In this document: piece by piece, positions 16,095-24,792 of the stretch
How the letters are laid out: each line of letters opens with the position of its first letter
How positions within the stretch are numbered: position 1 is the stretch's first letter
Origin: Frondihabitans sucicola
GTDB taxonomy: Bacteria > Actinomycetota > Actinomycetes > Actinomycetales > Microbacteriaceae
DNA: 64,000 bases
Assembly (NCBI RefSeq): GCF_030296615.1
Contig: NZ_AP027732.1
Span: 3,911,042-3,975,041, forward strand
Reading direction: 5' to 3'
Program-made: the position numbers and the translations under genes
The notes under the pieces: generated by a model
The model's database searches: none
What the model was told of the DNA's origin: nothing
The model's input: the letters and a program-made list of their open reading frames with translations, nothing else

Positions 16095-17630
16095 TCAGTG
16101 ACCGCCGACGGGCGCCGGGGCACCGTCGACAGCGGCCGGCTTGCGCACGAAGAAGCTCGCCACGATGGTGAACAGCGAGATGATCGCCCCGGCCAGGAAC
16201 GCCGTCTGCACGCCGGTCATGGTCGCGTCGACCTGGCTGGCGCCCGCCGCGATGCGGCTGGCGGTCCCGGTCGCCAGAAGCGTCACGAACAGGGCCGTGC
16301 CGAGACCGGCGGCGACCTGCTGCACGGTGTTGAGGATCGCGCTGCCGTGCGAGTAGAGCTCCGGCTTCACAGCACCGAGCGACGCCGTGAACAGCGGTGT
16401 GAAGGTCATGGAGAGCCCGATGCTGAGCACGATGTGAATGACCGGGATCATGTACGCCGGCGTGTCGACGCGGAAGACCATCGCCATCGCCCAGAGTGCG
16501 CCGCTGACGAGGATCGAGCCCACCACGAGCAGCGCCGTCGGCCCGATGCGGTCGTACACGCGGCCGACGAACGGCGCCAGGACGCCCATCACGATGCCAC
16601 CGGGCAGGAGCAGGAGTCCCGTCGTCAGCGTGTTGAAGCCGAGCACCGTCTGCATGTAGATGGGCAGGATGATCAGCGAGCCGAACAGCGCGATGCTCGA
16701 GACCGCGATCATCGCGATCGAGATCGAGAAGGTGCGCGACAGGAACGTGCGCAGGTCGAGCAGCGGCAGCTTGCTCTTCGCGAGCCGAGTCTGGCGCAGG
16801 ACGAACAGCGCGAGCGCGACCAGGCCGACGATCACAGGAACCAGCGGCGTGACGGGCTGGTCGGAACCCGAGGCGGCTTCGCCCACCGATGACAGCCCGT
16901 AGAGCAGGCCCGCGAAGGCGAAGGCCGACAGGATGACCGAGAGCACGTCGAGCGGCACCTTGCGCGGCACGGTGACGTTCTTCATCTTGATCGAGCCCAG
17001 GATCAGCGCGGCAACGGCGATCGGGAGGACGATGACGAACATGAAGCGCCAGCTGAGCGCGCTCAGGATCAGCCCGGAGATCGTCGGCCCGATGGCCGGA
17101 GCCACCGAGATGACGATCGAGATGTTGCCCATGACGCGGCCCCGGGCCGCCGGAGCGACCAAGGTCATCGCCGTCGTCATCAAGAGCGGCATCATGATCG
17201 CCGTGCCGCTCGCCTGGATGACGCGCGCGACCAGCAGAACCGGGAAGCCGGGGGCGATGGCAGCCACCAGCGTGCCGGCGCTGAACAGCGACATCGCCAG
17301 GATGAAGACGGGGCGCGTGTTGAAACGCTGGAGCAGGAAGCCCGTGACCGGGATGACGACAGCCATCGTGAGCAGGAAGCCCGTGGTGAGCCACTGAGCC
17401 GTCGCGGCGGAGATCTTGAGGTCGATGATGAGCGTGGGCAGCGCCACGCTCATGATGGTCTCGTTCAGGATCACCACGAAGGCGGAGACGAGGAGCAGCC
17501 CGAGGACGAGGCGGTTGCGCGCGGCGTCGGGGTCGTGCGCGGGCGCCGTCGAGGCGCCCCGGGAGTCAGCGGTGACAGCGGGTGCCGTCGTGGTGTCGTT
17601 CGACAAAGAAGTGTTCCTCACGGTGATCAT
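16095..17630 (-). CDS. MFS multidrug exporter, DHA2 (14-helix) type
   Basis: A drug:H+ antiporter of about 510 residues with the DHA2 pattern: LVLGLLLVSAFVVILNETIMSVALPTL, WLTTGFLLTMAVVIPVTGFLLQRF (motif A region), the motif C stretch ISVAPAIGPTISGLIL and about 14 hydrophobic helices. The ATG at 17630 is used. A TTG at 17606 behind GAGGAA is a real alternative start. There is no adjacent regulator on its strand. The DtxR gene lies just downstream in the same direction, 92 bp away, but is probably transcribed from its own promoter. Confidence 0.88.
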   Translation of the reverse strand: MITVRNTSLSNDTTTAPAVTADSRGASTAPAHDPDAARNRLVLGLLLVSAFVVILNETIMSVALPTLIIDLKISAATAQWLTTGFLLTMAVVIPVTGFLLQRFNTRPVFILAMSLFSAGTLVAAIAPGFPVLLVARVIQASGTAIMMPLLMTTAMTLVAPAARGRVMGNISIVISVAPAIGPTISGLILSALSWRFMFVIVLPIAVAALILGSIKMKNVTVPRKVPLDVLSVILSAFAFAGLLYGLSSVGEAASGSDQPVTPLVPVIVGLVALALFVLRQTRLAKSKLPLLDLRTFLSRTFSISIAMIAVSSIALFGSLIILPIYMQTVLGFNTLTTGLLLLPGGIVMGVLAPFVGRVYDRIGPTALLVVGSILVSGALWAMAMVFRVDTPAYMIPVIHIVLSIGLSMTFTPLFTASLGAVKPELYSHGSAILNTVQQVAAGLGTALFVTLLATGTASRIAAGASQVDATMTGVQTAFLAGAIISLFTIVASFFVRKPAAVDGAPAPVGGH

Positions 17631-17716
17631 GGAGCAGTACAGAAGCGAACGTCGTCGTCGGGTCAGTATTCCCCTGACCACCGACATTCGCACGTGACTT
17701 CACACGCTGTTAACGC

Positions 17717-17756
17717 GGGAGCCCCGGTGCCGTCCGAGGACGACACCGGGGCTCCC
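17717..17756 (-). terminator. Terminator of the beta-glucosidase gene
   Basis: A perfect 13-bp stem (GGGAGCCCCGGTG with CACCGGGGCTCCC) and a 14-base loop lie 10 bases beyond the GH3 stop codon. Confidence 0.85.
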
Positions 17757-17766
17757 GGAGAACGGG

Positions 17767-20244
17767 TCAGACCAGGGCGTCCTGCGAGACGAAATCGACC
17801 GTCCCGGACAGCGGAGTCCGGGTGACCGAGGTACCGACGTGCACCTCGAACGCGCCCGTCTCGTACTGCCAGCCCGCGTCCCAGTGGGCGAACGCCCGGG
17901 CCGGGAGCGCCACCTCGACGACGGTCGAGGCGCCGGCGGCGAGCTCGACGGTGGCGAAGCCTGCGAGCCAGCGCTCGGGTCGCTCGATCGCGGTCTGGGG
18001 ACGCGCCAGATAGACCTGCACGACCTGCTTGCCGGGTCGTGATCCTGTGTTCGTCGCGGTCAGGGACACCGACGCGGGGGCGGAGGTCGAGAGAGACTCG
18101 GAGACCGCCAGGTCGGAGAGCTCCCAGGTGGTGTAGCCCAGGCCGTGACCGAATTCGAACGCCGGCACCGCTCCCGAGCGCAACCAGGCCTTGTAGCCGA
18201 TGTGGATGCCCTCGTCGTACGCGACGACTCCGTCTTTCGGCGTGACGTCGAGCACCGGCACGTCGGCGAGGGCCGCAGGCCACGTCGTGGGGAGTCTCCC
18301 GCCCGGCTCGGCCGCGCCGAACAGCAGGTCGGACAGCGCGTTGCCGTACTCCTGCCCGCCGAAGTACGTCAGGAGGAGCGCTCGGACGTCGTCCCGCCAG
18401 GGCATGACGACGGGCGAGCCCGCGTTCACGACGACGATCGTGTTCGGGTTGGCTGCGAGCACGGCCCGGACGAGGTCGTCCTGGCGGCCGGGGAGGTCGA
18501 GATCCGTCCGGTCGAAGCCCTCGGACTCGACGCGAGAGTTGGTGCCGACCACGACGATGGCGAGGTCGGCGTCGCCGGCGGCTGCCGCGGCCTCGGCGAT
18601 CAGCCCCTCGGGGTTCGAGCTGTCGGCCTCGGTGCCCACGGTGATGCTCCAGACGCCCACCATCGACGCGTCGCGGGACTTCATGTCGAACTCGATCTTC
18701 ACGGCGACGGGTGTGCCGGCCGTGACTTGGACGGGCGCGACGATCGACGGCGGTGCCAGCAGGGAAGCGCCGAGATCCGTGCCGGCGGCGGCTCCCGACG
18801 TCTCTTCGCGGACGAGGGCGCCGTCGATGACGATGCGGCCGTGGCCGACGGCGGCGAAGCCCAGGAGCGCTTCGCCCGTCGTCGTCGGCGTCCATGTGGT
18901 CGTCAGCTCGGCGACGTGCGAGGTGTCGATCGGAGCGTCGCCGCCGAAGTAGACGAGGGCGGTGCCGCGGCGGTCCTCACGGAACAGCTCGTCTCCGCGT
19001 TCGTCGAGGAAGCGGACCAGCATGCCGGGCTCACCGGTCGACGGGTTGACGATCGTCTCGAGCGGCAGCTCGGCGATGCCCTCCTGAACGACGGCGCCGA
19101 TCGAGTAGGTGACGCGAGCACCGGGAAGCGCGTTCGTGATGCCCTCGAGCGGCGAGACGACCTTCTCGGGCAGGACGGTGGCGCTGCCCCCGCCCTGGGT
19201 GCGCGCTTGGAGGGCGTTGTGCCCGATCAGCGCCACGGTGGTCAGGGACGCCGCCTCCAGCGGGAGGACGCCGTCGTTCGTGAGCAGGACACTGCCGGCC
19301 GCCTCCGCTTCGCGGGCGAACGCGACACCGTCTTCGACGGTCACCGGGGCGGACTGGACGGGCGCGAAACCCTCGAGGGCGCCCACGCGAGCAGCGAGGC
19401 GCAGGATCCGCACCACCTTGCGATCGACCGCCTCCTGCGACACCGCGCCCGCTTCGACCGCTTCGACCAGAGCAGCGCCCCAGGGGCCGTCCGGGCCGGG
19501 CATGACGAGATCCTGTGAGTGCTTGGCGCTCTCGATCGAGCGCACCGCGGTCCAGTCGCTGATGACCACTCCGTCGAAGCCCCACTCGGAGTTGAGCGGT
19601 GTCTCGAGCAGCTCGTTCTCGGTCGCGGTGATGCCGTTGATCGAGTTGTACGACGACATGACGAGCCACGCGTGCGACTCGGTGATGGTCTTCTCGAAGG
19701 CGAGGAGGTAGAGCTCGCGGAGGGCGCGCTCCGAGACCTCGGTGGAGGCGGTGAAGCGGTCGGTCTCAAAGTCGTTCGCGATGTAGTGCTTGGGGGTCGC
19801 GCCGACGCCGTTCTCCTGGACGCCCGCGACATAGGCGGCGGCCAGCTCGGCCGTGAGCGTCGGGTCTTCGGAGAAGGCTTCGAAGTGCCGGCCACCGAGG
19901 GGCGAGCGGTGCAGGTTGATGGTCGGGCCGAGCACGGCGTCGACCCCCTTGCGACGAGCCTCGACGGCGGACGCGGCGCCGTAGCGCGCGGCGATCTTGG
20001 TGTCCCACGACGACGACAGCGCCGTCGCCGAGGGGAGATTGAGCGACGGGGACCGTTCGTCCCAGACCTCGCCGCGGACTCCGGACGGGCCGTCCGAGAA
20101 CAGGATCTTGCGCAGACCGATCTTCTCGAGGGGCCACGTGTTCCAGAAGTCTCGACCGGTGAGCAGCTGGACCTTCTCCTCGAGGGTCAAGCGGCCGACG
20201 AGCTCTTCGAGACGGGCGGTTTCTTCTTCGCTGTCGTACGACAT
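17767..20244 (-). CDS. GH3 beta-glucosidase with PA14 insertion
   Basis: An 825-residue cytosolic glycoside hydrolase family 3 enzyme (no signal peptide). The N-terminal barrel shows LTLEEKVQLLTGRDFW, FSDGPSGVRG, GPTINLHRSPLGGRHFEAFSEDP and the nucleophile motif GVVISDWTAV (Asp about 229). The C-terminal alpha/beta domain has LIGHNALQARTQGGGSA, interrupted by a PA14-like insertion of about 140 residues (GEPGMLVRFLDERGDE to GRIVIDGALV). A fibronectin-III-like tail ends it. PA14-bearing GH3 enzymes typically act on plant oligosaccharides. The ATG at 20244 follows GAAAGG. A palindromic operator near the divergent TetR start probably controls it. Confidence 0.92.
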   Translation of the reverse strand: MSYDSEEETARLEELVGRLTLEEKVQLLTGRDFWNTWPLEKIGLRKILFSDGPSGVRGEVWDERSPSLNLPSATALSSSWDTKIAARYGAASAVEARRKGVDAVLGPTINLHRSPLGGRHFEAFSEDPTLTAELAAAYVAGVQENGVGATPKHYIANDFETDRFTASTEVSERALRELYLLAFEKTITESHAWLVMSSYNSINGITATENELLETPLNSEWGFDGVVISDWTAVRSIESAKHSQDLVMPGPDGPWGAALVEAVEAGAVSQEAVDRKVVRILRLAARVGALEGFAPVQSAPVTVEDGVAFAREAEAAGSVLLTNDGVLPLEAASLTTVALIGHNALQARTQGGGSATVLPEKVVSPLEGITNALPGARVTYSIGAVVQEGIAELPLETIVNPSTGEPGMLVRFLDERGDELFREDRRGTALVYFGGDAPIDTSHVAELTTTWTPTTTGEALLGFAAVGHGRIVIDGALVREETSGAAAGTDLGASLLAPPSIVAPVQVTAGTPVAVKIEFDMKSRDASMVGVWSITVGTEADSSNPEGLIAEAAAAAGDADLAIVVVGTNSRVESEGFDRTDLDLPGRQDDLVRAVLAANPNTIVVVNAGSPVVMPWRDDVRALLLTYFGGQEYGNALSDLLFGAAEPGGRLPTTWPAALADVPVLDVTPKDGVVAYDEGIHIGYKAWLRSGAVPAFEFGHGLGYTTWELSDLAVSESLSTSAPASVSLTATNTGSRPGKQVVQVYLARPQTAIERPERWLAGFATVELAAGASTVVEVALPARAFAHWDAGWQYETGAFEVHVGTSVTRTPLSGTVDFVSQDALV

Positions 20245-20323
20245 GGAGTGCCTTTCGTGCTGAGTACCACCGCCGTCGGTGGCGCGCGCCGTCCTTGGAG
20301 CGCTCCCCGAGGATACCACTAAA

Positions 20324-20340
20324 ACCTACCTTCGGTAGGT
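20324..20340. promoter_or_regulatory. TetR-type operator between GH3 gene and TetR gene
   Basis: ACCTACC and GGTAGGT are separated by TTC, a perfect 17-bp palindrome. It lies 80 bases before the GH3 start and 34 before the TetR start, so one dimer could control both genes. Confidence 0.75.
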
Positions 20341-20373
20341 AAGTTCGCGGCGCCCCTGCGGTACCGTGGCCGC

Positions 20374-20988
20374 GTGACCAATGACGCCCCGACCCGCCGG
20401 TACGCCAAGGGCGATGCGAAGAGGCGCGAGATCCTCGCGGCGGCCCTCACCGTGATCTCCGAACGCGGCTACCGCAACTCGTCGTTGCAGGAGATCGCCG
20501 ACTCGGTCGGCCTGACCAAGGCCGGCGTGCTGCACTACTTCGACTCGCGGGAGGGACTCCTGGTCGAGGTCCTGAAGGAGCGCGACGAAGCCGACGTGAG
20601 CAGCCTCGTCTCGGCCGACGACGACGCCGTCTCGGCCCTCGAGTTCGCGGCGCAGCACAACCGCGAGGTCCCCGGCCTCGTCGAGCTCTTCTCTCGGCTC
20701 GTCGTCGAATCGGAGTCGGACGAGCATCCGGGTCACGACTACATCGCCGAGCGCTACGCGGACCTCGAGAAGAACCTGGCGGCGGATCTCCGCGCGCGGC
20801 AATCGACCGGAACCGTCCGCAGCGACGTCGATCCGGACGTGTTCGCGCGGGTGCTGACCGCGGTCAGCGACGGAATCCAGCTCCAGTGGCTGCACGACCG
20901 CACGATCGACATGCGCGCCACCTACGCCGCCGTCGTCGACCTCCTGTCGACGCGAGAACCGACCTCGACGGATCACGACGAACGCTAG
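20374..20988 (+). CDS. TetR-family regulator, probable repressor of the beta-glucosidase gene
   Basis: A 204-residue TetR protein. The DNA-binding domain is at residues 13-60: KRREILAAALTVISERGYRNSSLQEIADSVGLTKAGVLHYFDSREGLL, a canonical TetR helix-turn-helix. The C-terminal ligand domain is helical with LEFAAQHNREVPGLVELFSRLVVE. The GTG start has no strong ribosome site and may be leaderless or nearly so. The divergent GH3 gene and the palindrome between them suggest a sugar-related inducer; that is inference. Confidence 0.88.
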   Translation: MTNDAPTRRYAKGDAKRREILAAALTVISERGYRNSSLQEIADSVGLTKAGVLHYFDSREGLLVEVLKERDEADVSSLVSADDDAVSALEFAAQHNREVPGLVELFSRLVVESESDEHPGHDYIAERYADLEKNLAADLRARQSTGTVRSDVDPDVFARVLTAVSDGIQLQWLHDRTIDMRATYAAVVDLLSTREPTSTDHDER

Positions 20989-21053
20989 GGGTATCCCCCA
21001 CTCGGTCGGTGGGCGGAGGGCTCGACACCCCCAAAGTGAGTGGCATTCCGCAT

Positions 21054-21082
21054 TTGACCTGGAAAAATGCTCGTGATAGTCT
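21054..21082 (+). promoter_or_regulatory. Promoter of the small OB-like protein gene
   Basis: TTGACC (21054-21059), a 17-bp spacer and TAGTCT (21077-21082) make a good sigma-70-type promoter. The start codon is about 240 bases further, so a long leader is predicted. It contains hairpins at 21100-21120 (GAGCGAA/TTCGCTC), 21222-21236 (GTTCT/AGAAC) and 21267-21279 (GTGCG/CGCAC). Confidence 0.65.
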
Positions 21083-21328
21083 TACCGTTGGCTTTCTGAG
21101 AGCGAACCATCTATTCGCTCGAATGCCGACGTCAGACCCTGATCCAATGAAGATCCGAGTTTGGCCACCCACTCGTACCGCTCTCCCTGTAGGGCGCATT
21201 CCGAACGAGTCACGCAGGTCCGTTCTTCACCAGAACGACCTCATCCAGCACGTCGATACACGGCGTGTGCGAACCGCACGAGGCCTTCGCCCGTACGAAC
21301 TCGCCGCACAGCATCGAAAGACAGCACC

Positions 21329-21616
21329 ATGAACAATACCATTTCCCTCATCACCATCGACGGGACCGTCACGACGGCTCCCGTCCTCACCCATGACAAC
21401 CTCGTGGAGTTCGTCGTCGCCGACGAGGCCCAGCGCGAGTTCGTCGTCCGTATCGCCCGCACCGAGCTCGGCGGCCACGTGGCCCCTGGCGCCCACGTCG
21501 TCGCTTCCGGCGCCGAGGGCTGGGTCATCCCCGGCCGCGGCTGGCGCGACGAGCCCTCGCGGACCATCCTGCAGGCGCACGACGTGCAGCTGCGCGAACT
21601 CGCGTTCGCCGCGTAA
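21329..21616 (+). CDS. Small OB-fold-like hypothetical protein
   Basis: A 95-residue acidic protein. The layout NTISLITIDGTVTTAPVL, FVVADEAQREFVVRIAR, VAPGAHVVASGA and ILQAHDVQLRELAFA resembles the strand order of a minimal single-strand-binding (OB) domain, but it lacks the length and acidic tail of a housekeeping SSB. I cannot name it. It has its own promoter, a long structured leader and a strong terminator, so it is a single-gene unit. A 61-codon frame starting at 21147 ends on the ATGA of this gene; its poor third-position GC argues against it being real. Confidence 0.65.
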   Translation: MNNTISLITIDGTVTTAPVLTHDNLVEFVVADEAQREFVVRIARTELGGHVAPGAHVVASGAEGWVIPGRGWRDEPSRTILQAHDVQLRELAFAA

Positions 21617-21636
21617 CGGCTCCTCGACACACGACA

Positions 21637-21666
21637 GCGGCGCCCACCCCTCGGGGTGGGCGCCGC
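21637..21666. terminator. Strong terminator
   Basis: GCGGCGCCCACCCC (21637-21650) is complementary to GGGGTGGGCGCCGC (21653-21666), followed by TTCGTTCGT. It separates the small OB-like gene from the convergent gene. Confidence 0.88.
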
Positions 21667-21687
21667 TTCGTTCGTCCGTCCGGACGG

Positions 21688-22653
21688 TCAGGTGCGCGGC
21701 TTCGCCGGCAGGTTCCCCGCGATGATCCGGTCGAGCCGGCGGTCGTACGCCCGCTGGTCGACCGTGGCCGCGGCGAAGACGGCCGCGTCGTCGGCCGTGA
21801 CCTTCGACTGGAGGCGGTACTCGGCGTCGTAGAGGGCCGCGCGATAGCCGGACGAGGTCTGGCACGCCGCGTCCTTCACCGCCAGAGTCGTCTCGGCGCT
21901 GGTGACCGGGCTCGACGAGACCTCGGTGGAGAACGTCTGCCGGATCGCCGTCGAGGGCATCTCTGCGGGCGAGGACGGCACGGTCGACGACGGCGACTGC
22001 GACTGCGCCGGTGCGAGCGCGGTGTCGTAAGCCGGTGCCAGGCAGGATCGCCAGCGCCGCGCCGCCGCGATCACGGCCGATTCGCGTCCGGCCGCGTCGT
22101 AGGCCCGGTTCGCGAGCTGTACGGCGCGGACTCCCGCCTCCTGGGCGCGGCCGTCCACGGCCGTGATCGGAAGATCGGTCCGTCGGACGGATCGGATGCA
22201 CGAATCGACGGCGGCCCCGCGGTGGCCGGTCAGCGGCGGCTGCGTGGAGAAGCGATGCCACAGATACGTGGAGAGTCCGTCCTCTGCCGCACCGTGATAC
22301 CCCCGCTCGGCCGCCGCGTGGCTCGCCAGCGGCCTGGAGACGGAGAAGTCTCCGTCGGCGGGAAAGGCCAGAGGCCCCTGCCAGGGAACGTCCCAGTCGA
22401 TACCGCGAGCCGCGAGGCACTTCCCCACGAGCAGGTCGTTCGCATAGTCGCTCTTGTGCGTGTCCACGAGCAGGTAGCGGTCGAGCGGCATCGCCCACGA
22501 TGCGACGTCCTCGGCGGGGAGATGACTCAGGGTCCGGTCCACGGGCTGCGGGACGTTGGAGACGACGACCGCGGCGGTACCGGCCACCACGACCACGAGG
22601 GTCGCGGTCTTGGCGATCCACTGGTGCCCGAAGAGGGCGAACGGGTTCTTCAC
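21688..22653 (-). CDS. Membrane-anchored extracytoplasmic protein of unknown function, linked to a two-component system
   Basis: A 321-residue protein with one N-terminal transmembrane or signal segment (TATLVVVVAGTAAVVVSNV, about residues 16-34) and a long hydrophilic outside domain with several cysteines (KCLAARG, DSCIRSV, RSCLAPAY, DAACQTS) that could form disulfides. DTHKSDYANDLLVGKCLAARG resembles the N-terminus of secreted actinobacterial hypotheticals found beside sensor kinases. I know no enzymatic motif. It begins 10 bases after the response regulator stop in the same direction, so it is probably co-transcribed and may be an accessory sensor or target. Confidence 0.65.
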   Translation of the reverse strand: MKNPFALFGHQWIAKTATLVVVVAGTAAVVVSNVPQPVDRTLSHLPAEDVASWAMPLDRYLLVDTHKSDYANDLLVGKCLAARGIDWDVPWQGPLAFPADGDFSVSRPLASHAAAERGYHGAAEDGLSTYLWHRFSTQPPLTGHRGAAVDSCIRSVRRTDLPITAVDGRAQEAGVRAVQLANRAYDAAGRESAVIAAARRWRSCLAPAYDTALAPAQSQSPSSTVPSSPAEMPSTAIRQTFSTEVSSSPVTSAETTLAVKDAACQTSSGYRAALYDAEYRLQSKVTADDAAVFAAATVDQRAYDRRLDRIIAGNLPAKPRT

Positions 22654-22663
22654 GGGATTCCTT

Positions 22664-23338
22664 TCAGGCGCCGACGAGGGCGTTCTCGTAGGCGAAGATG
22701 ACGACCTGGATGCGGCTGCGCAGGCCGAGCTTCGAGAGCAGCGATCGCACGTGCGACTTGACCGTCGCCTCGCTGACGAACTCGCTCTCGGCGATCTCGG
22801 CGTTGCTGAGCCCGCGGGCGACGAGCGAGAAGATCTCGCGCTCGCGGCCCGTGAGGTCGTGGAGGACGTCGGAGGGCACCGGCGAGGCGGCGGGCGCGGC
22901 GAACTCGCGCACGAGGTCGACCGCGCTCGACTCGGTCGGGAAGGCGGCCCCGGCGTGAGCCGCGCGGATGGTCGCCAGCACGATCTCCGGCTCGGCGTCC
23001 TTCGTGAGGAAGGCGACAGCGCCGGCGGCCAGAGCCGAGTACACGGCTTCGTCGCGGCGGATCGTCGTCAGCGCGACGATCCGGGGCGGGCCGTCGGGCG
23101 GCGCCTGCTCGAGGATCAACCTCGTGGCCTCGAGGCCGTTGATCACGGGCATCCTGAGATCCATCAGGATCACGTCGGGACCCTCCTGCTCGACCAGTGC
23201 GATGGCCTGCTGGCCGTTCGTCGCGGTGCCGACGCAGACGAGGTCGGGCTGTGATTCGACGAGCATGGCCATGCCGGAGGAGAACAGACGCTGGTCGTCG
23301 ACGACGGCGACCCGGATCGGGACGGTGGGCTCAGACAT
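22664..23338 (-). CDS. NarL/LuxR-family response regulator
   Basis: A 224-residue two-component regulator. The receiver domain shows VAVVDDQRLF and the phospho-acceptor aspartate in VILMDLRMPV (about residue 57), with later Thr and Lys (FLTKD). The C-terminal LuxR helix-turn-helix is LTGREREIFSLVARGLSNAEIAESEFVSEATVKSH (seen over residues 158-205). Its start overlaps the end of the kinase gene by eight bases, so the pair is translationally coupled. It likely activates its own operon and perhaps the divergent S53 peptidase gene. Confidence 0.92.
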   Translation of the reverse strand: MSEPTVPIRVAVVDDQRLFSSGMAMLVESQPDLVCVGTATNGQQAIALVEQEGPDVILMDLRMPVINGLEATRLILEQAPPDGPPRIVALTTIRRDEAVYSALAAGAVAFLTKDAEPEIVLATIRAAHAGAAFPTESSAVDLVREFAAPAASPVPSDVLHDLTGREREIFSLVARGLSNAEIAESEFVSEATVKSHVRSLLSKLGLRSRIQVVIFAYENALVGA

Positions 23339-24604
23339 CCTGCGCCCCTCCGGCCGACAGGCCGACCGCCGGAACGAAGGCGGTGACGACGAACCGCGAG
23401 ACGCCGGGGCCGTCGAGACGACCGGTGTGGGCGGCGCGGAGCCACCCGCCCGCGAGACGGGCCCGTTCCTTCATGCCCGCGATGCCGATTCCCCGGCCGG
23501 ACTTCTCGACGAGCGGCCGGTCGCCCTCGGAGGCGACTTCGAGACTCAGCCCGGTGCGTTCTCCCTCGAGCCCCACGGTCACGTGCGATGCGGTGCCCGC
23601 GTGCTTCAGGGCGTTGGTCAGGCTCTCCTGGACGATCCGGTAGACGGCGACCTGCTGAGCCTCCGTGAGCGCGACGGTCTGCTGACCCGAGATCGACAGG
23701 TCGATCCGCATCCCCAGCGACCGCATCTGGTCGACGAGATCCGGCACGTCGGCCAGGCTCGCGGCAGGAGCGGTCCCGTCGCCCTCGGCCTGGATCCGCT
23801 CGACCAGCATGCGCACGTCGACGAGAGCCGTTCTCGCGACATCCGTGACCGTCGACAGCGCTTCCGCCGCGACGCCGGGTCTCGTGACGTCGAGCGCCCG
23901 AGCTCCCTGGGCCTGCGAGACGATCACGGCGAGGAGTGCGCCAACGAGTCGTGCACGTCGCGCGAGATCCGGGCGCGGTCCTCGGACAGGCGCAGCTCGA
24001 GGTCGGCCTTCTCCAGCGCCGTGGACGTCTTCTCGACGTCGAGCCGGACGCGCCCCAGGATCCAGCCGATGCCGATCCCGAGCAGCCAGGCGAGCACCCC
24101 CACGCCGAAGGCGGACAGGGCGAGCAGGACCGCGTCGTGACGCGGACCGAGTGAGCTCGAGACCCAGGATCCCCAGCGATCCGGCTCGGCGGCCGTGGGA
24201 ATCGCCGTGACCCACCCGAAGGTCGCCGAAGCCACGGCGATCACCGGCAGCGCGAGCCAGCGCGTGCCGGAGCGGCCGAAGAGACCGACGAAGAACGCGA
24301 CGTACGCGACCGCGGCGGCCGTCGGCCAGGTCGTCTCGTCGGGCGGACGGACGAGGTGCAGCGCCTGGAGGAACCCGATCGCCAGCAGCAGCCCCATGGC
24401 CGTGCGCGGCATCCAGACCGAGAGACCGACGGCGACCGCGAAGAGCGTGAACAGCTCGATGTTCTGCGGGAGGTCGCTGCGATGGACCTCGGCGAGGATC
24501 CAGAGGAGAAGGTACAGCGCTCCGGCGAGCGGGGCGAGGGCCTGCCGGAGCGCCCCCAGCAGCAGGGCGGTCCGGCGTCCGATGACGCGAGAGGTTGCTT
24601 CCAT
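23331..24604 (-). pseudogene. NarL-type sensor histidine kinase, apparent frameshift
   Basis: A membrane sensor kinase partnered with the adjacent response regulator. The N-terminal half from ATG 24604 has several hydrophobic helices and ends RISRDVHDSLAHS, the HisKA_3 phospho-histidine box. The continuation, in another frame, is LAVIVSQAQGARAL, NALKHAGTASHV and the ATP-binding GRGIGIAGMKERARLAGG. Restoring one base at the GGAGG stretch near 23931-23936 rejoins them into a normal kinase of about 425 residues. Because both halves are perfectly conserved and the break falls inside the catalytic box, I suspect a sequencing error rather than a dead gene. Confidence 0.85.
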
Positions 24605-24792
24605 GCCTCGACGGTAGGGCCGAGGGCGGTGGGAGACGCGACGACCGCGTCGATTTCATCCCTGGTGATGAGACGGTGCTCGAAGCGCGATTCCGGCGTG
24701 GACCCAGTTGTGGGGACTGTCTCGCCCGCGATCCTGCCCGTAGTTTCTCGGGTGGGGGCCGCCCCTTCACCACAGGGGAAAGGACCCGCTCC

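Noticed and set aside
21147-21332. Upstream reading frame ending on the ATGA of the small OB-like gene
   Set aside because: Third codon positions are not GC-rich, unlike every real gene here, and the product has no recognisable feature. It is kept only as a possible leader element.
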